Notes under the pieces: generated by a model | Databases searched by the model: none | What the model was told of the DNA's origin: nothing | What the model saw: the letters and a program-made list of their open reading frames with translations, nothing else | DNA from: an uncultured Eubacterium sp. | Lineage (GTDB): Bacteria > Bacillota > Clostridia > Lachnospirales > Lachnospiraceae | NCBI GenBank assembly: GCA_910584645.1 | Contig: CAJUAU010000020.1 | Location: 16,753-36,399 of the forward strand | Reading direction: 5' to 3' | DNA length: 19,647 bases | Part shown: positions 7,347-14,373 of the stretch, piece after piece | Numbering within the stretch: the stretch's first letter is position 1 | Layout: every line of letters starts with the position of its first letter | Position numbers and translations under genes: made by a program

Positions 7347-7697
7347 TCACTTTTTCTTTATAATAAACCTGTTGTTCTGGAGTGTGCCGAGAAATGTCAC
7401 CACACGGTCCAGCATCCGGTCCTCTTCGCCGGGAAACTGTTTCTCCATCTCCATAACGATATCATATACAGTATTTCTGCCGTCCATCAGATTCCAGAGT
7501 GCCGTCCCGTATGCATCGAGAGAAATATGGCTTACCTTTGGTTTGTGCCAGAATTTCTGGGCAATCCGGTGATGCGGCCCTTTATTTTCCACATCGATAA
7601 CGACACTCCCGTTCTCCTCCTGGCGCCAGGGGCGCTGGGGAGAGGGAACAAATACCGTATCCAGATAATTAGGAGCTAACCTTTTTTTCTTTTTCAT
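7347..7697 (-). CDS. PqqD-family (RiPP-recognition-element-like) protein
   Basis: This 116-residue soluble protein has the hallmark of the PqqD fold, a small winged-helix-like peptide-binding domain: ISLDAYGTALWNLMDG then RNTVYDIV at residues 58-81, followed by a helix FLGTLQNNRFI near the C-terminus. The N-terminal 50 residues include YLDTVFVPSPQRPW and a short beta segment (SVVIDVENKG), as in the longer PqqD-like proteins of Clostridia. In PQQ and other ribosomal-peptide pathways such domains bind a leader peptide and present it to a radical SAM enzyme. No radical SAM enzyme or precursor peptide is visible here. The gene starts 5 nt after the OPT stop, with its GAGG site overlapping that stop codon, and lies 15 nt before pepD, so the three are almost certainly co-transcribed. 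Its role with them is unknown; peptide binding is inference from the fold. Confidence 0.8.
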   Translation of the reverse strand: MKKKKRLAPNYLDTVFVPSPQRPWRQEENGSVVIDVENKGPHHRIAQKFWHKPKVSHISLDAYGTALWNLMDGRNTVYDIVMEMEKQFPGEEDRMLDRVVTFLGTLQNNRFIIKKK

Positions 7698-7702
7698 ATT
7701 AT

Positions 7703-9610
7703 TTATGCCTCATGCTTTTTCTTCCTGTGAAGAGAGAAATAGAATATCGTCGCCAGCAGAAGAAGGAAAAATACTACCCCTCCTGTATTTCCAAGCGGTG
7801 TCTCTAATTTGATCAGATCCGCCAGTGTACTGCCGCCTTTCAATGGTATCACAGCAAATACGGCAAGCAGGATACCAATCAAACCTTCTCCAGCGATCAG
7901 ACCGGAGCTGTACAGTATGCCCCTGTCGATGACATCCTTATTTTCCTCTTTGCTTTTCCCTGCTTTATTCCACTCAAAGAACCAGCGGATCATGCCTCCG
8001 ATAAAGATCGGCACAGAAAGGTAGATCGGCAGATACAGTCCAATGGCGATCGGCAGCACAGGAAGGCCAAGCACTTCGATGACTACCGCGATAAAGATAC
8101 CGCAGAATACAAGCCCCCAGGGAAGAGTTCCACCCATAACACCTTCCACCACCAATTTCATCAGGGTAGCCTGAGGAGCCGGAAGCTGCTGCTCACCAAA
8201 TCCCCATGCCGCGTTCAGCAGATACATCACGCCGCCGATAGCAAGGGCAGATACCAGTGCACCCACCAGTTCACCAATCTGCTGGCGTATCGGCGTAGCA
8301 CCAACGATATATCCGGTTTTCAGATCCTGGGAAGTATCTCCTGCCATCGCCGCCACAATACAGATCACCGTACCAATACAGATCGCGGATGCCATGCCTT
8401 CGTATCCTGTCATCCCGGTGGCTTTCAGCATCGCCGTAGCGATCAGAAGGGTGGCGATCGCCATTCCCGATACCGGGTTATTGGATGAGCCTACAAGTCC
8501 CACCATGCGGCTGGACACCGTAGCAAAGAAAAAACCAAATACAACGATGATCAGCGCACCGATCAGACTTACCGGAACAGATGGCAGCAGCCAGATCACA
8601 AGGGCGATCACGAGGGCGCCGCCCATGACAACAGGCAGCGGCAGATCCTTATTTGTCCTTAGTTCGGTCGCATCCTTGTGTCCGAATCCCTTAACTGCTT
8701 TAGAAAATGTCTTAACGATCGTAGGCATCGATTTCACCAGACTGATGATTCCTCCGGCTGCCACAGCTCCGGCGCCGATATATCGGATATAAGAACTCCA
8801 GATACCAGAAGCGCCCAGTGTAGAAATCGGCTTTACACCTGGCGCCATAACCATGTCCCCGCCAAAGAGACTAATCAGCGGGATTATGACAAACCAGCCC
8901 AGCACACCACCAGCAAACATATAGGAAGAAATCTTTTTACCACATATAAATCCAACGCCTGCCAGCGCCGGAAGCACGTCCGCACCAAAACCGGCACGAA
9001 GCGGCTTTACCTCCCACGCCACCTCAGAAGGGAACAAACATAAGCCGTCAGCAATAAATTTATACAAAGCAGATATCCCCAGCCCGGAAAATACTACTTT
9101 TGATTTATCACCGCCGCTTTCTCCAGCAAGCAGAACTTCTGCACATGCCGTACCTTCTGGAAATGGCAGCACACCATGTTCTTCAACGATCAGTGCCGTT
9201 CGCAGCGGCACCATAAACAAAACACCAAGCAGGCCGCCACACACAGCGATCACAGATATTTCCATAAAAGAGGGCGCAGATACCGCTTCACTCTCTGCCG
9301 CCCACATAAACAGTGCCGGAAGGGTAAAGATCGCGCCTGCCGCCAAAGATTCTCCAGCGGAACCGATGGTCTGTACCATATTATTTTCCAGTATATTATC
9401 CCGTCGCAAAACAAAACGGATCAAGCCCATGGAGATCACTGCCGCCGGAATTGAGGCTGACACAGTCATTCCCACACGCAAACCAAGATAAGCGTTGGCT
9501 GCCCCAAAAACAACTGCCAGAATAATCCCGAGGATCACGGATACCAGTGTCATTTCCGGCACAACCTTGTCCGCAGGGATAAATGGCTTAAATTCCTTTT
9601 TTTCATCCAT
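7703..9610 (-). CDS. OPT-family oligopeptide transporter
   Basis: The 635-residue protein is almost wholly hydrophobic, with roughly 15-16 predicted membrane segments. The N-terminus EFKPFIPADKVVPEMTLVSVILG and the GAANAYLGLRVGMTVSASIPAAVISMG run (about 36-62) are characteristic of bacterial OPT transporters. Further family-like segments are NNMVQTIGSAGESLAAGAIFTLPALFM (about 76-102) and AGDTSQDLKTGYIVGATPIRQQIGELVGAL near residues 415-445. OPT proteins import oligopeptides, or in some lineages metal-chelate complexes, coupled to protons. The downstream PepD dipeptidase favours peptide uptake here. The start at 9610 is preceded by AGAGAGG about 10 nt upstream. It is the first gene of the unit. 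The C-terminus is short and basic (HRKKKHEA). Confidence 0.93.
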   Translation of the reverse strand: MDEKKEFKPFIPADKVVPEMTLVSVILGIILAVVFGAANAYLGLRVGMTVSASIPAAVISMGLIRFVLRRDNILENNMVQTIGSAGESLAAGAIFTLPALFMWAAESEAVSAPSFMEISVIAVCGGLLGVLFMVPLRTALIVEEHGVLPFPEGTACAEVLLAGESGGDKSKVVFSGLGISALYKFIADGLCLFPSEVAWEVKPLRAGFGADVLPALAGVGFICGKKISSYMFAGGVLGWFVIIPLISLFGGDMVMAPGVKPISTLGASGIWSSYIRYIGAGAVAAGGIISLVKSMPTIVKTFSKAVKGFGHKDATELRTNKDLPLPVVMGGALVIALVIWLLPSVPVSLIGALIIVVFGFFFATVSSRMVGLVGSSNNPVSGMAIATLLIATAMLKATGMTGYEGMASAICIGTVICIVAAMAGDTSQDLKTGYIVGATPIRQQIGELVGALVSALAIGGVMYLLNAAWGFGEQQLPAPQATLMKLVVEGVMGGTLPWGLVFCGIFIAVVIEVLGLPVLPIAIGLYLPIYLSVPIFIGGMIRWFFEWNKAGKSKEENKDVIDRGILYSSGLIAGEGLIGILLAVFAVIPLKGGSTLADLIKLETPLGNTGGVVFFLLLLATIFYFSLHRKKKHEA

Positions 9611-9655
9611 AATCTTTATACCTCTCTTTTAGTAATATTTCACACCCTATTGTGT

Positions 9656-9684
9656 AGTATATCATAAAGCTGGCGATTGCGAAA
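9656..9684 (-). promoter_or_regulatory. Putative promoter of the OPT-PqqD-PepD unit
   Basis: Minus-strand -10 TATACT (9661-9656) is preceded after 16-17 nt by TTCGCA/TTTCGC (ending at 9684). It lies about 45 nt upstream of the OPT start. The -10 is good and the -35 is weak, and no operator dyad is obvious. This is the only promoter-like site between the methyltransferase terminator and the OPT gene. Confidence 0.4.
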
Positions 9685-9749
9685 GAAAAAATGATCTTTG
9701 TCATGCTACGTTTGATTTCTGTTAAAAATAGTGATAAAATGGAAACTAA

Positions 9750-9794
9750 CATAAAAAGGAAATGGAAATGATTTATTTCAGATCCATTTCCTTT
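9750..9794 (-). terminator. Rho-independent terminator after the methyltransferase gene
   Basis: A perfect 12-bp stem AAAGGAAATGGA/TCCATTTCCTTT (9794-9783 with 9766-9755, 16-nt loop) begins just after the methyltransferase stop. On the minus strand the T-run continues to five T (CCTTTTTATG). The stem is AT-rich. The plus-strand side is also T-rich, so weak bidirectional action is possible. Confidence 0.75.
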
Positions 9795-9796
9795 CT

Positions 9797-11002
9797 TTAT
9801 TTCTCCGCAGAGATTACATATTCAAATAACTCTTTATTACAATTTCGTTTTCGGATTATCTCCGTCTTCACATTTCTGAAACCAACAGTTTTGAGCAAAT
9901 CTTCGTATAACTTATCTGATGGAACAGAATTACCATAAAAATTAGAATTGCCTACTATATAGTGAACCGTTCCTCCTTCAACAATTGATTCCATGACCGA
10001 CGAAAAGTGAAACGACATATCGTTAAAATATTTTAATACGTATTTTGCCATCAAGTTCGCTGACCTGTTATCTTCTTTCGCTATTTTATTTGTAATATCA
10101 AACAAGTAATCTGGCAATATCTCACTACTAACCTCCCAGTCAGATAATTTACTAGTTGCAGCTCCCCAAGTTCCACCAATTGTATTCCAGTCTAATTCAC
10201 TGGCATCATTTGATGATTCTATATATCCAAGCCAGTACATATATGGTCTTAATTCTCTAATATATGATATTCTATTTGGATATGGGGGCGAGGTAATTAG
10301 AGTATCAAAATTTTCTTTCAGCTCATCCCCAATATTCTTTGAATCTCTATTGATAACCGTTGATTTTGCTACCGGATTAATACTTGCAGTCTTAGCGATC
10401 ATTTTACATATCTGTAAAAAAATATCTTTCCCTTGTGAAAATGTAAAGTTATCCTCCTCTGTATTATCTTTAAACGAAGTAGATACATGGCTAAATGACG
10501 CATTTGATACTTCTATAAGTGTTCTGCAAAAAGACATTTTTAACAAATCTTTTACATTAACGTTTTGCTCATTCCATATTACAGTTTTCAATTTAGCTAG
10601 AAATTTCAATTGCATTGGGTTCCACCATCGCTCTATATTATGAATGTTCGGATAGTCAGCTTCTTCGTAGTCCTGTATATTTCCAATAATTTGGTGTACG
10701 GCGTTGTAATAATTTAAATTATCTTCTTCTGTATATTTTCTTGTTTTTACATCTGCAACCCAAACTAAAAAAGGATTGATATCATACGCTGTTGAACAAA
10801 AACCATTATTAGCACAAACCAATTCTGTTGTTCCTGTTCCCGAAAATGGTTCTAGAATCATTTTCGGCTTATAACTTAGTTTTTTTAATACTTCTTCTAC
10901 CACTTTCACTGAATATGCCGGTGTTAATCTTAACCATCCATGTCTCCCTGCATTAATATTATATTTAAAAGTATACTCAGTATTTTTTTTGATTTTAGAC
11001 AT
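9797..11002 (-). CDS. DNA methyltransferase of a type II restriction-modification system (TSPPY class)
   Basis: The 401-residue protein carries the AdoMet-binding motif I EPFSGTGTT (51-59) and the catalytic motif IV TSPPY (237-241). It also has an N-terminal motif X-like region with RHGWLRLTPAYSV (20-32), the order seen in alpha-like amino-methyltransferases in which the target-recognition region (about 90-230) lies between motifs I and IV. TSPPY is most common in N4-cytosine enzymes but N6-adenine is not excluded. It should protect host DNA from the endonuclease encoded upstream. The start at 11002 has GGAGG 8 nt upstream, inside a 23-codon frame that ends in TAA immediately before this ATG and in the same frame. 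Codon use is AT-rich like the endonuclease and unlike the OPT gene. The recognition site cannot be read from sequence. Confidence 0.88.
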   Translation of the reverse strand: MSKIKKNTEYTFKYNINAGRHGWLRLTPAYSVKVVEEVLKKLSYKPKMILEPFSGTGTTELVCANNGFCSTAYDINPFLVWVADVKTRKYTEEDNLNYYNAVHQIIGNIQDYEEADYPNIHNIERWWNPMQLKFLAKLKTVIWNEQNVNVKDLLKMSFCRTLIEVSNASFSHVSTSFKDNTEEDNFTFSQGKDIFLQICKMIAKTASINPVAKSTVINRDSKNIGDELKENFDTLITSPPYPNRISYIRELRPYMYWLGYIESSNDASELDWNTIGGTWGAATSKLSDWEVSSEILPDYLFDITNKIAKEDNRSANLMAKYVLKYFNDMSFHFSSVMESIVEGGTVHYIVGNSNFYGNSVPSDKLYEDLLKTVGFRNVKTEIIRKRNCNKELFEYVISAEK

Positions 11003-11074
11003 TTATTGAGCCTCCATCAATCCCGTAAGTATCTTTCTCATTTCTTCTTGGAAAAAATTTTGATTAACTGTCAT
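11003..11074 (-). CDS. 23-codon frame between endonuclease and methyltransferase (coupling peptide or displaced endonuclease tail)
   Basis: ATG at 11074 overlaps the endonuclease stop as ATGA and reads MTVNQNFFQEEMRKILTGL plus four more codons (MEAQ), then TAA directly abutting the methyltransferase ATG in the same frame. Three readings are possible. It may be a coupling leader that delivers ribosomes to the methyltransferase. It may be the true C-terminal tail of the endonuclease put out of frame: one extra T in the T-run at 11075-11078 would join them. Or it may be a methyltransferase extension cut by a nonsense codon. FFQEEMRKILTGLM looks like an amphipathic C-terminal helix. The GGAGG for the methyltransferase lies within it. 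Confidence 0.35.
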   Translation of the reverse strand: MTVNQNFFQEEMRKILTGLMEAQ

Positions 11075-11694
11075 AAAATATCTTCATCAATCTGAGATGA
11101 CATAACCATCAAACAGGGAATATAACCATTTGCGATTGCGTTAGATGCATTTGTTATGTCTGCATTCTGACGCTTTGAATCTTTGCTCTTATATCCTTGA
11201 CATATTTCAAATACAACTCCAGTCATTGCATCAGCCACTGCCTTAGATAACTGAAGGTCTTTAATTACCTCGTTTTTCCAAGTAATCACTTTCGCTCTTT
11301 TGTCTGCGTCTTTTATATCATCAAAAATAATTCGTCCATCTAATGATAAAGTTCTCTTCTTACCATTAGGAGCATCTACTTGATAAGACCATTTAACACC
11401 GTCTTCATCTAGTCCTAAAAAATCTTTCAAAATTTCTCTTACAAGTCTTTCACATCCTATTCCAATCTGTCTATAAATACTTGTTATTCCTCCAGCAGCT
11501 TTATGTGCTGAGTACATCAAAGGACTATCTAACCCTAACCACTTATAAAATGCATCACTGCCATATAGCGACTGAAAATCAGCAAGAGAGAATCCTCCTG
11601 GCTTACTATGTCCAAATTTAGGCGAGTAATTGGCACATTCTCGAACTGGGGCAATCAATATTTCACGTAATCTTTCATTTTTCTCTGTTGTCAT
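11071..11694 (-). CDS. Probable type II restriction endonuclease, possibly 3'-truncated
   Basis: I take ATG at 11694 as the start because AAGGAG lies 7 nt upstream. A longer in-frame start at 11832 overlaps lysS, reads through a terminator hairpin and is rejected. The 207-residue product begins MTTEKNERLREILIAP. It has an Asp in TLSLDGRIIFDD (about 115-126) and the run VFEICQGYKSKDSKRQNADI (161-180), a plausible PD-(D/E)xK nuclease core with Asp119, Glu163 and nearby Gln/Lys residues. Pairing with the adjacent downstream methyltransferase supports the call; I do not recognise the specific family. The protein stops at SSQIDEDIL, straight after what looks like a core strand and turn, so C-terminal residues may be missing. 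Codons are AT-rich like the methyltransferase. Activity is uncertain. Confidence 0.7.
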   Translation of the reverse strand: MTTEKNERLREILIAPVRECANYSPKFGHSKPGGFSLADFQSLYGSDAFYKWLGLDSPLMYSAHKAAGGITSIYRQIGIGCERLVREILKDFLGLDEDGVKWSYQVDAPNGKKRTLSLDGRIIFDDIKDADKRAKVITWKNEVIKDLQLSKAVADAMTGVVFEICQGYKSKDSKRQNADITNASNAIANGYIPCLMVMSSQIDEDIL

Positions 11695-11712
11695 AGTTAT
11701 CTCCTTATATGT

Positions 11713-11745
11713 AAAAGAGAGTAGAACAAGTTTGGCTCTACCCTC
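11713..11745 (-). terminator. Rho-independent terminator after lysS
   Basis: On the minus strand GAGGGTAGA pairs with TCTACTCTC (9 bp, one G-U) around an 11-nt loop and is followed by TTTT. It lies 25 nt past the lysS stop and ends only about 20 nt before the endonuclease start. There is no room for a promoter between them, so the endonuclease must rely on readthrough or on a promoter inside the lysS 3' end. Confidence 0.65.
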
Positions 11746-11770
11746 TGTTTGAACGTGTTCTCTTAACTTT

Positions 11771-13696
11771 TTAATATAACTTTGCTCCTGCTGGGATATG
11801 GTTATCCACCATAATAAGATGAAGTTCTTCATCCTCTGAATCCTTAAGGTTGTTTACTGCTGAAAGTAACATACCGCAAGATTCAATTCCCATCAATGCT
11901 CTAGGTGGAAGGTTTGTAATAGCAATAAGTGTTTTTCCAACAAGTTCTTCTGGCTCATAGAACGAATGAATACCAGAAAGGATTGTTCTATCTACACCAG
12001 TACCATCATCAAGAGTGAACTGTAAAAGCTTTTTACTCTTAGGTACTGCTACACATTCCTTTACCTTAACTGCTCTAAAATCTGATTTTGAAAATGTATC
12101 AAAATCAACTGTCTCCTCAAATAAAGGTTCAATTTTTACATTTGAGAAATCAATCTTTTCAGATTCGGTTACAATCTGGTCGTAATTTACTGCTGTATTG
12201 CTCTTAGAAGCCTTATTTTCCTTGTTCCCGCCATCCAAGGTCTTTAGCGTCGGGAACAGCAGCACATCCCGGATCGCAGCAGAATCTGTAAGCAGCATCA
12301 CCAGCCGGTCGATGCCAAACCCGATGCCCCCCGTAGGCGGCATGCCATATTCCAGGGCGCAGATGAAATCTTCGTCCAGATGATGGGCTTCCTCATCCCC
12401 GGCGGCAAACATTTCCTCCTGCTTCATAAAACGTTCCTTCTGGTCGATTGGATCGTTTAACTCGGAAAAGGCGTTGCACATTTCCCTCTTGGTGATAAAG
12501 AGCTCGAAACGCTCCGTATATTCTGGATTGTCTTTCTTTTTCTTCGCAAGGGGAGAGATCTCCACCGGGTGGTCCATGATGAAGGTTGGCTGATCCAGTT
12601 TTTCCTCCACGAACTCTTCAAAGAACAAGTTCAGTATGTCACCCTTGCCATGTCTCTCCTCAAATTCGATGTGATGGTCTTTCGCCGCCTGTCTGGCTGT
12701 TTCTACGTCCTGAATGGCGTCAAAATCCACTCCTGCATATTTTTTCACAGCCTCTACCATAGTAAGGCGCTCAAATGGTTTTGCAAAATCAATCTCCACA
12801 CCATCATAACTGATCTTTGTCGTGCCCAGTACATTCTGGCAGACCTGACGGTACAGATTTTCGGCCAGATCCATCATGCCATAATAATCCGTAAATGCCT
12901 GATAACACTCCAGAAGGGTAAATTCCGGATTGTGGCGGACCGACAAGCCTTCATTACGAAATACACGTCCGATCTCATACACTCTTTCAAGTCCGCCCAC
13001 GATCAGCCGTTTCAGATACAGTTCCAGGGAAATACGAAGATTCAGATCCTCGTCCAGCGTGTTGTGATGGGTCACAAAAGGTCTCGCTGCAGCTCCGCCG
13101 GCCATCGGTACAAGTACCGGGGTCTCCACTTCCAGGAATCCCTGGTCGTCGAGAAAACGACGGATCTCACTGATGATGCGGGTACGCTTGATAAAGGTGT
13201 CACGGACCTCTGGGTTTACGATAAGATCTACATACCTCTGACGATAGCGGATATCCGTATCTTTCAAACCGTGGAATTTTTCTGGAAGGATCTGAAGGCT
13301 TTTGCTCAGAAGCTCAATTCCGGTTACATGAATGGAGATCTCTCCCATCTTTGTGGTGAATACCTTTCCTTCCATCCGCACGATGTCGCCTATATCAAAT
13401 TTTTTAAATGCCTTATAGCTGTCTTCACCGACCTCGTCTCTCGCCACATAGCCCTGAATAGAACCATCCCTGTCAAGAACATTACAGAATGACGCCTTTC
13501 CCATAACTCTTTTAGACATTAGACGTCCTGCCACTGTAACTTCTGTTCCCTCAAGCTCATCATACTGGTCTTTGATCTCCTGGGAATGATGACTTACCTC
13601 ACACTTTGTAATTTCAAATGGATTTTTTCCATCTTCCTGTAATGCAGCCAGTTTTTCTCTCCTGACCTTCATCAACTGATTGATATCTTCTGCCAC
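11771..13696 (-). CDS. lysS: Lysyl-tRNA synthetase (class II) with C-terminal tRNA-binding OB domain
   Basis: The 641-residue protein charges tRNA-Lys with lysine. Residues 1-130 hold the N-terminal anticodon-binding OB domain. The class II catalytic domain (about 140-487) has motif 2 around RVFRNEGLSVRHNPEFTLLE (244-263) and motif 3 GGIGFGIDRLVMLL (456-469), ending at the usual LLFPTLK. Canonical bacterial enzymes stop there at about 490-505 residues. Here a hydrophilic linker (490-520) leads to an extra domain (about 525-641), with FSKSDFRAVKVKECVAVPKSKK and LVGKTLIAITNLPPRALMG, the EMAPII/Arc1p-like tRNA-binding fold also seen at the end of many methionyl-tRNA synthetases. The DNA of this last part is AT-rich, unlike the rest. 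The start is GTG at 13696 with AAGGAG upstream. The gene follows greA after 59 nt, a common Firmicutes order. Confidence 0.96.
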   Translation of the reverse strand: MAEDINQLMKVRREKLAALQEDGKNPFEITKCEVSHHSQEIKDQYDELEGTEVTVAGRLMSKRVMGKASFCNVLDRDGSIQGYVARDEVGEDSYKAFKKFDIGDIVRMEGKVFTTKMGEISIHVTGIELLSKSLQILPEKFHGLKDTDIRYRQRYVDLIVNPEVRDTFIKRTRIISEIRRFLDDQGFLEVETPVLVPMAGGAAARPFVTHHNTLDEDLNLRISLELYLKRLIVGGLERVYEIGRVFRNEGLSVRHNPEFTLLECYQAFTDYYGMMDLAENLYRQVCQNVLGTTKISYDGVEIDFAKPFERLTMVEAVKKYAGVDFDAIQDVETARQAAKDHHIEFEERHGKGDILNLFFEEFVEEKLDQPTFIMDHPVEISPLAKKKKDNPEYTERFELFITKREMCNAFSELNDPIDQKERFMKQEEMFAAGDEEAHHLDEDFICALEYGMPPTGGIGFGIDRLVMLLTDSAAIRDVLLFPTLKTLDGGNKENKASKSNTAVNYDQIVTESEKIDFSNVKIEPLFEETVDFDTFSKSDFRAVKVKECVAVPKSKKLLQFTLDDGTGVDRTILSGIHSFYEPEELVGKTLIAITNLPPRALMGIESCGMLLSAVNNLKDSEDEELHLIMVDNHIPAGAKLY

Positions 13697-13755
13697 TTTT
13701 CTCTCTCCTTCTTGTTTACCTGTCTGTATCCTTTTCGTATGTTTATATTCTGTGA

Positions 13756-14238
13756 TCAGCTCTTGGTGATCTCCAGAATCTTATATTTCAATATGCCCGA
13801 TGGCGCTTCTACCTCTACTGTCTGCCCCTTTTTCGCTCCGATCAGGGCTTTTCCCACCGGAGACTCATTGGAAATTTTTCCTTTCAGGCTGTTTGCTTCG
13901 GTAGAACCGACAATTTTATATTCCATATCTTCTTTGAATTCCAGATCCTTGATCTTTACGGTACATCCGATATTGATTACGCTGGAATCAATATCATCAT
14001 CCACGACCAGCTCAGCATTTTTTAATATTTTATCAATTTCTTCAATACGAAGTTCTATATCCCGCTGCTCTTCCTTGGCTGCATCGTATTCTGCATTCTC
14101 CGATAAGTCTCCCTGTTCCCTCGCCTCTTTGATCTTCTGCGCTACCTCTTTACGACGGTTCACTTTCAGATCCTGCAGTTCCTCTTCCAGAGCCTTTAAC
14201 CCTTCCTCTGTCAAAATATTTTTCTTCACTTCAGCCAT
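13756..14238 (-). CDS. greA: Transcription elongation factor GreA
   Basis: With the start at 14238 the protein has 160 residues, close to the family norm of about 158. It begins MAEVKKNILTEEGLKALEEE, forms the N-terminal coiled coil (about 8-75) whose tip is DLSENAEY with acidic Asp44 and Glu47, and ends with the FKBP-like domain (about 82-160) containing NESPVGKALIGAKKGQ. GreA enters the RNA polymerase secondary channel and stimulates cleavage of backtracked RNA. An in-frame ATG at 14274 is possible but has a poor site; GGAGG about 11 nt before 14238 supports the shorter form. It is the first gene of the greA-lysS operon, behind a consensus promoter. Confidence 0.95.
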   Translation of the reverse strand: MAEVKKNILTEEGLKALEEELQDLKVNRRKEVAQKIKEAREQGDLSENAEYDAAKEEQRDIELRIEEIDKILKNAELVVDDDIDSSVINIGCTVKIKDLEFKEDMEYKIVGSTEANSLKGKISNESPVGKALIGAKKGQTVEVEAPSGILKYKILEITKS

Positions 14239-14310
14239 GTTATCCATTTCCTCCATTCCTGTACAAAGCCTCAAAAGACATGCACATCGAAATTAATTCT
14301 ACATCGTTTC

Positions 14311-14339
14311 ATTATAACGTAGGAATGTGGGATTGTCAA
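14311..14339 (-). promoter_or_regulatory. Consensus SigA promoter of greA-lysS
   Basis: The minus strand has a perfect -35 TTGACA (14339-14334), a 17-nt spacer and a perfect -10 TATAAT (14316-14311), about 75 nt upstream of greA. A full 12/12 match suggests strong constitutive expression. The -35 and spacer form part of a long inverted repeat. Confidence 0.9.
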
Positions 14340-14358
14340 TTGGCAACCCCACATTCCT
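14321..14358. repeat. 15-bp inverted repeat overlapping the greA promoter
   Basis: AGGAATGTGGGATTG (14321-14335) and CAACCCCACATTCCT (14344-14358) are inverted copies with one difference, which is a G-U pair in RNA of the minus strand, around an 8-nt loop. It starts 15 nt after the stop of the beta-helix gene. No T-run follows on either strand, so a standard terminator is unlikely; an RNA 3'-end stabiliser, a DNA operator or a cruciform are alternatives. Confidence 0.8.
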
Positions 14359-14373
14359 GTTAAATGATCCCAT

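Larger units (their letters stand above)
9797..12226. other. AT-rich island: restriction-modification genes plus the 3' third of lysS
   Basis: From about 12226 down to the methyltransferase terminator the DNA is visibly richer in A+T than on either side, and codons mostly end in A or T, whereas lysS codons 1-490, greA and the OPT gene often end in C or G. The change inside lysS is abrupt, in the linker after the catalytic domain (codons about 486-495). The lower edge coincides with the terminator at 9750-9794 or lies close to it. I see no integrase, transposase or flanking repeat, so homologous or illegitimate recombination of linear DNA is a better fit than a mobile element. Composition was judged by eye. 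Confidence 0.55.

Noticed and set aside
11695..11832. 46-codon N-terminal extension of the endonuclease overlapping lysS
   Set aside because: It has no ribosome binding site, overlaps the lysS 3' end and reads through the terminator hairpin. The internal ATG at 11694 has AAGGAG at the right distance.
9750..12226. Mobile element carrying the restriction-modification genes
   Set aside because: No transposase, integrase, terminal inverted repeats or target duplication visible; described as a compositional island only.
12569..13492. Plus-strand open frame of 307 codons inside lysS
   Set aside because: It is antisense to highly conserved LysRS coding sequence and has no recognisable product.
14239..14274. 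12-codon N-terminal extension of GreA
   Set aside because: No properly spaced ribosome binding site, and it makes the protein longer than the family norm.
13712..14296. Plus-strand open frame of 194 codons over greA
   Set aside because: Antisense shadow of GreA, Ser/Phe-rich low-complexity translation.
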